A DNA stretch of 22,253 nt from Phallusia fumigata (Eukaryota; Chordata; Ascidiacea; Phlebobranchia; Ascidiidae): the NCBI GenBank assembly GCA_008931825.1, contig QXVZ01000455.1:1-22253 (forward strand). Direction: 5' to 3'. Below the pieces are notes generated by a model. It worked only from the letters and a program-made list of their open reading frames with translations. It was not told the origin of the DNA and made no database searches. A program made the translations under genes and the position numbers. Positions 17,601-22,253 of the stretch are shown here, piece after piece (the first letter of the stretch is position 1; each line of letters starts with the position of its first letter).

Positions 17601-19636
17601 CTAAACCATTCCTGGTTTTTGTCACTATATGTAAAATAATGGTATAAGTGTACATCATGATGCTTAAATATACACTGAACATCTTGCCTGAATCGTGTCA
17701 ATAAAACTGTTGAAGTAGCTCATGTTGATAACACAAAATGCGCTACGTCCTGCCTATGTGGAATGACACAGTCATATCAACATTTCTAAAACTTCTTAAC
17801 AGTTTAATATTAACTTGTTTATGTAGCGGTGAAACTATTTAGTCATGAAAACCGTCAATATATGTGTCAACTTTATTTTTCAGCTTGGCTGGGCAATTGG
17901 ACCTTCTCAACTTATCAAACACCTTCAGACTGTTTGGCAGAACAGCGTGTACACATGTCCAACACCGTTACAGGTAAGTAAGACATGATACAGCAAGCAC
18001 ACGTTTGCATGTGAATGAATACTCAACATACCAGCTTGGTATTGTGTAAAATAACTGCTTCATTTGTGAGATTTATAAACCATAAATTTGTTTTTAGTTG
18101 AGCTCATTTTGGGCATTTTGTTTTGAGCAAGTTTACCAAATTGAATGCCGGCATTTTGTAAAACGTTTTTAATTACGTGTGTAAATATTTTTTTTTCGCT
18201 TTTTTGAATCGGCTCAAAAGATACAACCCAGTATTTGTATATGTAGAACATTTTCTTTGTTTCTTATTTGTGACAACAGCGTTTGTCGAAATGCAGAAAA
18301 TTTTTACACAAAGTTTTTTTCCGGTAGTTTATAGCAGTTTTTTTGTTAACTTTTATTACTAAGATCCTCGTAAATTATTCTTCAGAAGAAGCCACTGTCA
18401 TTTTAAAGTGCGCTAAAATGTTTTCTATCTGCTCGCAGGAGGCAGTGGCAAGAGGTTTCGAGACCGAGATGTCAAGAATGGGAACGGATGAAAGTTACTT
18501 TAAAATTCTTCCCAAGCAGTTACAGGCGAAACGAGACCGAATGGTTGAAGTGTTGCGGGACGTGGGTTTGAAACCGATTATCCCACAAGGCGGATACTTC
18601 CTTATCGCCGATGCTTCTAGTCTCAGTAAGTTGCTCTGTTGCACGACTTTTCAAACTGTGTGTCGCGATACCATTTGGGTCAATAATAAAAACTTCACAA
18701 GAAAATGATAAATATCGATTTTACGGTTGTTTGTGACATCACAAATGATGCCTCTGACGTGTACATTTGTTAAAATTGAATAGGAAATTTGACTTGACTG
18801 GAAACAATTTCAGCTTTGATACAAGTCATATAGCGATAGTAACTCATAAACAGTAAAACGCGTCTACAGTTTGTATCCCGAAACTTGTGCCTTGTATTTT
18901 TGTGCAAGACCTATGAAGATTTACAGAGCAAAACCCTCCAATAGACGTCGATACCTAAACTGTATGCTTTAATTTGTATGCCCCAATTGTTTCAAAAACT
19001 GAATATCGTAACCAACTAACTGACGGTAACAATATGTACAGAGGTTGACTTAAGTGATTCGGAAGATTCAGGAGATGCGTGGGATTACAGACTGGTAAAG
19101 TGGATGACAAGGAACAAGAAAGTTGCCACTATCCCTACCACGGCTTTCTATAGCAAGCAGCACAGACATATGTCGGAAAAATACGTCCGCTTTTGTTTCT
19201 GCAAGGTAAGGCCAGGTTTCAGTTAGAAATGCAAAACCAAAACATTGTGTTTTATTATTAATCCTTTTTTATGAAATTTATCAAGTAAAATGTTCATCCA
19301 TCAGAATTTGAATGTGACACCTTGTTAGGGAATACAATATTGCTTAGCATTTGTTAGTTTTAAACTTAATGCGTTAAAGATGTTTTATTTCTAATGTCAG
19401 TGTCCACAGATGATGAAGTGCTATTTACGGCTTAGGGATAAAACATAATTTAAAATTGTTGTATACGTTAAATGCTTAGTATCCTGTGATAACTTTTCGT
19501 AAAAAAACTCTACCTAATATGATAAATCTAACTAATTTGGCATTTGATTCTTAGTGCAAATAAACTTCCGTTACAGGAGGATGAAACGATTGAAAAGATG
19601 GAAAAGATTTTCAAGGAGTGGGCAAAGACAATGTGA
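14665..19636 (+). CDS. KYAT3: Kynurenine aminotransferase / cysteine-S-conjugate beta-lyase, mitochondrial (KYAT3-like)
   Basis: Twelve exons: 14665-14760, 15138-15223, 15809-15959, 16024-16173, 16370-16456, 16525-16647, 16893-17013, 17416-17492, 17884-17973, 18439-18625, 19042-19205, 19577-19636. They join to 1,392 nt (463 aa), near the KYAT3 length. The enzyme is a PLP fold-type I transaminase turning kynurenine into kynurenic acid. Visible hallmarks: NLGQGFPDF and YQYTRG (substrate side), [17 protein letters not shown] (Asp255, Tyr258), the PLP lysine Lys289 in [12 protein letters not shown], and the carboxylate-binding Arg439 in KYVRFCF. Exon 1 encodes an Arg-rich, acid-poor start ([18 protein letters not shown]), a likely mitochondrial presequence. 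Exon 2 contains a second Met in strong context (AAAATGG) at MASSRF, near where short vertebrate KYAT3 isoforms begin. It is not clear-cut KYAT3 over KYAT1, but the presequence favours KYAT3. The longer introns (for example 15224-15808, 17014-17415, 17974-18438, 18626-19041) show no other gene. Confidence 0.93.
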
Positions 19637-21084
19637 TGAAGCGATAAAAAATTTCCCGATCCTTCACTCCAAGTCAGTCCTTTATTTTATTAATTGGAAG
19701 GCTGACACTGATTCGGTAAAACGCCGCCTGCAGACCTAGCGTACTATGATTCATATATGAGTGTGTCGTTATCGTTGGCCTGCATAAAAGCAGATTCCTG
19801 ATTTGAATATAATCCATGGTTTATTGCATCATAGTCGCAACTCATTAACCCCCGAAATGTCATTAATGATGTTGTGTGTGTTAGGTTATGTCGTCATAAA
19901 GGTTGAACAACCGATTACAAGGGGTAATGTACCATACCTTTCAGATCATTAGGGTTTTGTTGCATTACATGACAGGATTAAGCGAGTTTGTTACCTAGCT
20001 AAGTTTAGTCAACCGTTAAGATTTTTTCAAACATCTTTTTGATGATTGACTGCGTAAGAGAGTTGAAAACACGCTTTTCTTATTCTTATATGTATTGAGT
20101 TGTTAAGATCTATACATAGGGATTGCGAACAAAATTCTGTCATCATCTATTTCTGTGTTTGTAAAATTTCTCCAATATTTCAAAATGCAAACAAGTTATC
20201 TTACATAATTCGCTAAATTTTATCATGTTACATGCATTTGTCGCCAAGCTATACACACGTGTAGTAAAAAAGCCACCTTGTTTCTCTTGTTTTAGAAACT
20301 TACCACACAAAGGCGCCAAAAAATACCGTTCCTTTTTCGCCAATTGCAATTTGCAATTTTTGGTTCTTTTCGAAGCTCTACACAGGCGTTAACCCGAATT
20401 CAGGCGTTAACCCGAATTTAATCAACTTTTATCACAAAAATTAATCAAAAAATTAAAAAACATTTAAAGAAAACGTTTTAACAAACCTGCAAAAAGGCAG
20501 GTAGCTCGACGGCGGGCACTTTATGAATATAACGCATCTCCGCACTTCGGGTGCAAAAAAAACGAACAAAAAAGTCACATGACAATGCACTTTGCTTTGC
20601 CGATTTTAGTCTGAACAACCAACCTGTGTTTTCAAACCACCGCCTCACATTCATTTGGTCGTAGCCTCAGTTTTGTCATTTTGTCTCAAGATGTTATTGT
20701 CGGGCCTTACTGCTTTGCTTTTTCATATTGTGCTGAGTCATATCTGTTTTTATGCGTCAGCGATTTAGCTAATAAAGCAGCAGAGCCGCGGGACATCAAC
20801 TGGTATTGGATTTGTTGTTTTGTTTTTAAAAAACGGTTCGCTTTGACAACAAATCAATTTTTTATTCCTGTTTTGTGTTTCCTTGAGTAAGAAACATTGC
20901 TCCAACCAGTAGAACCCGACGGGTTGGAACAAATTAAAGTTGCCTGTTTTCCCCAAACGAGCTGTGCCTCAGGTAGCCCGAAACACTGGCATAAAATGAA
21001 CTCATCGCACAAAAAATTAACCCACTGCAAAACCTTCCAACATATCGGGAACAATACCAGCTACGCAATCGAAAAGCCATAACT
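19637..21084. other. Intergenic region downstream of the KYAT3-like gene
   Basis: This AT-rich stretch shows no gene I can support; its short frames lack codon or family signals. No canonical AATAAA lies close to the KYAT3 stop; the first clear one is near 20774. It contains an 18-bp tandem duplication (20383-20418), a small hairpin with arms ACCTGC/GCAGGT (20485-20502) and a GC-richer patch around 20500-20555. Confidence 0.5.
20383..20418. repeat. Perfect 18-bp tandem duplication
   Basis: CAGGCGTTAACCCGAATT occurs twice back to back (20383-20400 and 20401-20418). No function is indicated. Confidence 0.9.
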
Positions 21085-22253
21085 ATTATGAAATATTCAC
21101 TCAAAAATTTGCGATATGAAACTTCCGTTTTTGGCGCTTTTTGCTTGAACCAGGGGGGGGGAAGCGGTTTGAGCCGGTTTTNGGTTTTGGCTTCCCAACG
21201 AACCTCCAAACGAGTTTAAACCGGAATGGGAGACATCAAATTTTTACCCGAAATTCGCAAAAACACCAAGGCCATAGCCTTGCACATTTTTCGATTTTGA
21301 GAGGTCAAAAAATTGCATAAAAATTCCGTTTTCGGCGCTTTTTCCTGAACCATCCAGTTTAAAGCGGTTTAAGCCGGTTTTGGCTTCCCAACGAACCTCC
21401 AAACGAGTTTACAACGGAATCGGAGACATCAAATTTTCGCCCGATTTTCGCAAAAACACCAAGGCTATAGCCTTGCTCATTTTTCGATTTTGGGCGGTCA
21501 AAAAATTGCATAAAAATTCCGTTTTTGGCGCTGTTTGCTTGAACCATCAAGTGTAAAGCGGTTTGAGTCGGTTTTGGCTTCCTAACGAACCTCCAAACAA
21601 GTTTAAACCGGAATCGGAGACATCAAATTTTCGCCCGATTTTCGCAAAAACACCAAGGCTATCGCCTTGCTCATTTTTCGATTTTGGGCGGACAAAAAAT
21701 ACATAAATATTCCGTTTTATCACGCTTTTTCCTTAAACCCTCCTGTTCAAAGCAGTTTGAGCCGGTTTTGGCTTCCTAACGAACCTTCAAACGAGTTTAC
21801 AACGGAATCGGAGACATCAAATTTTCTCCCGATATTCGCAAAAACACCAAGGCTATAGCCTTGCATGTTTTTCGATTTTGGGCGGTCGGAAAATTGCATA
21901 AAAATTCCAATTTGGGCGCTTTTTGCTTGAACCATCCAGTCCCCAGCGGTTTGAGCCGGTTTTGGCTTCTTAACAACCCCCAAACGACTTTGAACCGCAA
22001 TCGCATTTATCAAATTTTCGACCGATTTTCGCAAAAACACCAAGGCTAGCCTTGCTTATTTTTCGATTTTGGGCGGTCAAAAAATTTCATAAAAATTCCG
22101 TTTTTGGCGCTTTTTGCTTGATCCATCCAGTTTAAAGCGGTTTAGGTCGGTTTTGGCTTCCTTACGAACCTCCAAACGAGTTTAAACCGGAAACGGATAT
22201 ATCAAATTTTCTCCCGATTTTCGAAAAAAAAACACCAAGGCTATAGCCTTGCT
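21085..22253. repeat. Tandem satellite, period about 191-200 bp, continuing beyond window
   Basis: About six diverged units follow one another. The landmark GAACCATC (or its variants) recurs near 21147, 21347, 21541, 21733, 21929 and 22120. Each unit contains CGGTTTGAGCCGGTTTTGGC, CTTCC(C/T)AACGAACC, ATCAAATTTTC, CGCAAAAACACCAAGG and TTTTCGATTTTGGGCGG, plus a palindromic core AAGGCTATAGCCTT. Copies are separated by substitutions and small indels. Minus-strand frames of about 60-100 codons recur in the units because the DNA repeats; they are not supported as genes. A single N lies at 21182. Confidence 0.9.
21182..21182. other. Single-N assembly join inside the satellite
   Basis: The N is flanked by the overlapping short sequence GGTTTT on both sides, within a satellite unit. 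As at the other three Ns, the flanks overlap rather than span a real gap. Confidence 0.7.

Noticed and set aside
20485..20502. Hairpin as a transposon end or tRNA-derived SINE
   Set aside because: Arms are only 6 bp. No matching terminal inverted repeat, target duplication, or tRNA A and B boxes could be identified nearby.
21359..22043. Recurrent minus-strand frames of about 60-100 codons in the satellite
   Set aside because: They recur only because the DNA repeats. Unit lengths are not all multiples of three and the frames shift between copies.
21085..22253. CRISPR-like array
   Set aside because: Whole units of about 195 bp are repeated without short direct repeats alternating with unique spacers, and the host is an animal.

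Overview
This is animal nuclear DNA. Genes are split into many small exons with GT-AG junctions, introns are AT-rich and mostly 70-650 bp, and the recognisable proteins are typical metazoan mitochondrial enzymes. Compact genes, short head-to-head spacers, splice acceptors placed just upstream of start codons, and visible allelic polymorphism at assembly joins make an ascidian tunicate (Ciona-like) my best guess. That assignment is inference; no species marker was seen.

Layout. (1) 1-5675, minus strand: one uninterrupted reading frame of 1,891 codons that runs off the left edge. It encodes a secreted or extracellular mosaic protein: signal-like N-terminus, ricin-B/CysR-like domain, FN2, TSP1, then six successive FN2-TSP1-kringle triplets, then FN2-TSP1-TSP1. 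About 154 codons of this length are assembly duplications at two single-N joins. (2) 5876-9680, plus strand: an eight-exon gene for a roughly 382-residue protein of uncertain identity, weakly reminiscent of TEDC1. (3) 10229-13830, minus strand: a complete ten-exon gene for the mitochondrial processing peptidase alpha subunit (PMPCA, 528 aa). (4) 14665-19636, plus strand: a complete twelve-exon gene for a mitochondrial kynurenine aminotransferase (KYAT3-like, 463 aa). (5) 19637-21084: intergenic, with an 18-bp tandem duplication. (6) about 21085-22253: a tandem satellite with a period near 195 bp and a palindromic core, running off the right edge.

The four genes alternate in strand (-,+,-,+). 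Genes 1/2 and 3/4 are head to head and genes 2/3 are tail to tail. Start codons of genes 1 and 2 are only about 200 bp apart, which suggests a shared promoter. Genes 3 and 4 both encode mitochondrial proteins, and the MPP encoded by gene 3 is the kind of enzyme that would remove the presequence of gene 4's product.

The most unusual item is gene 1: a giant intronless exon, GC-richer than its surroundings, built from a repeated FN2-TSP1-kringle cassette behind a mannose-receptor-like CysR-FN2 head. I know of no characterised protein with this architecture. Every single-N gap in the window is flanked by overlapping sequence, so the draft assembly contains false tandem duplications that affect gene models.
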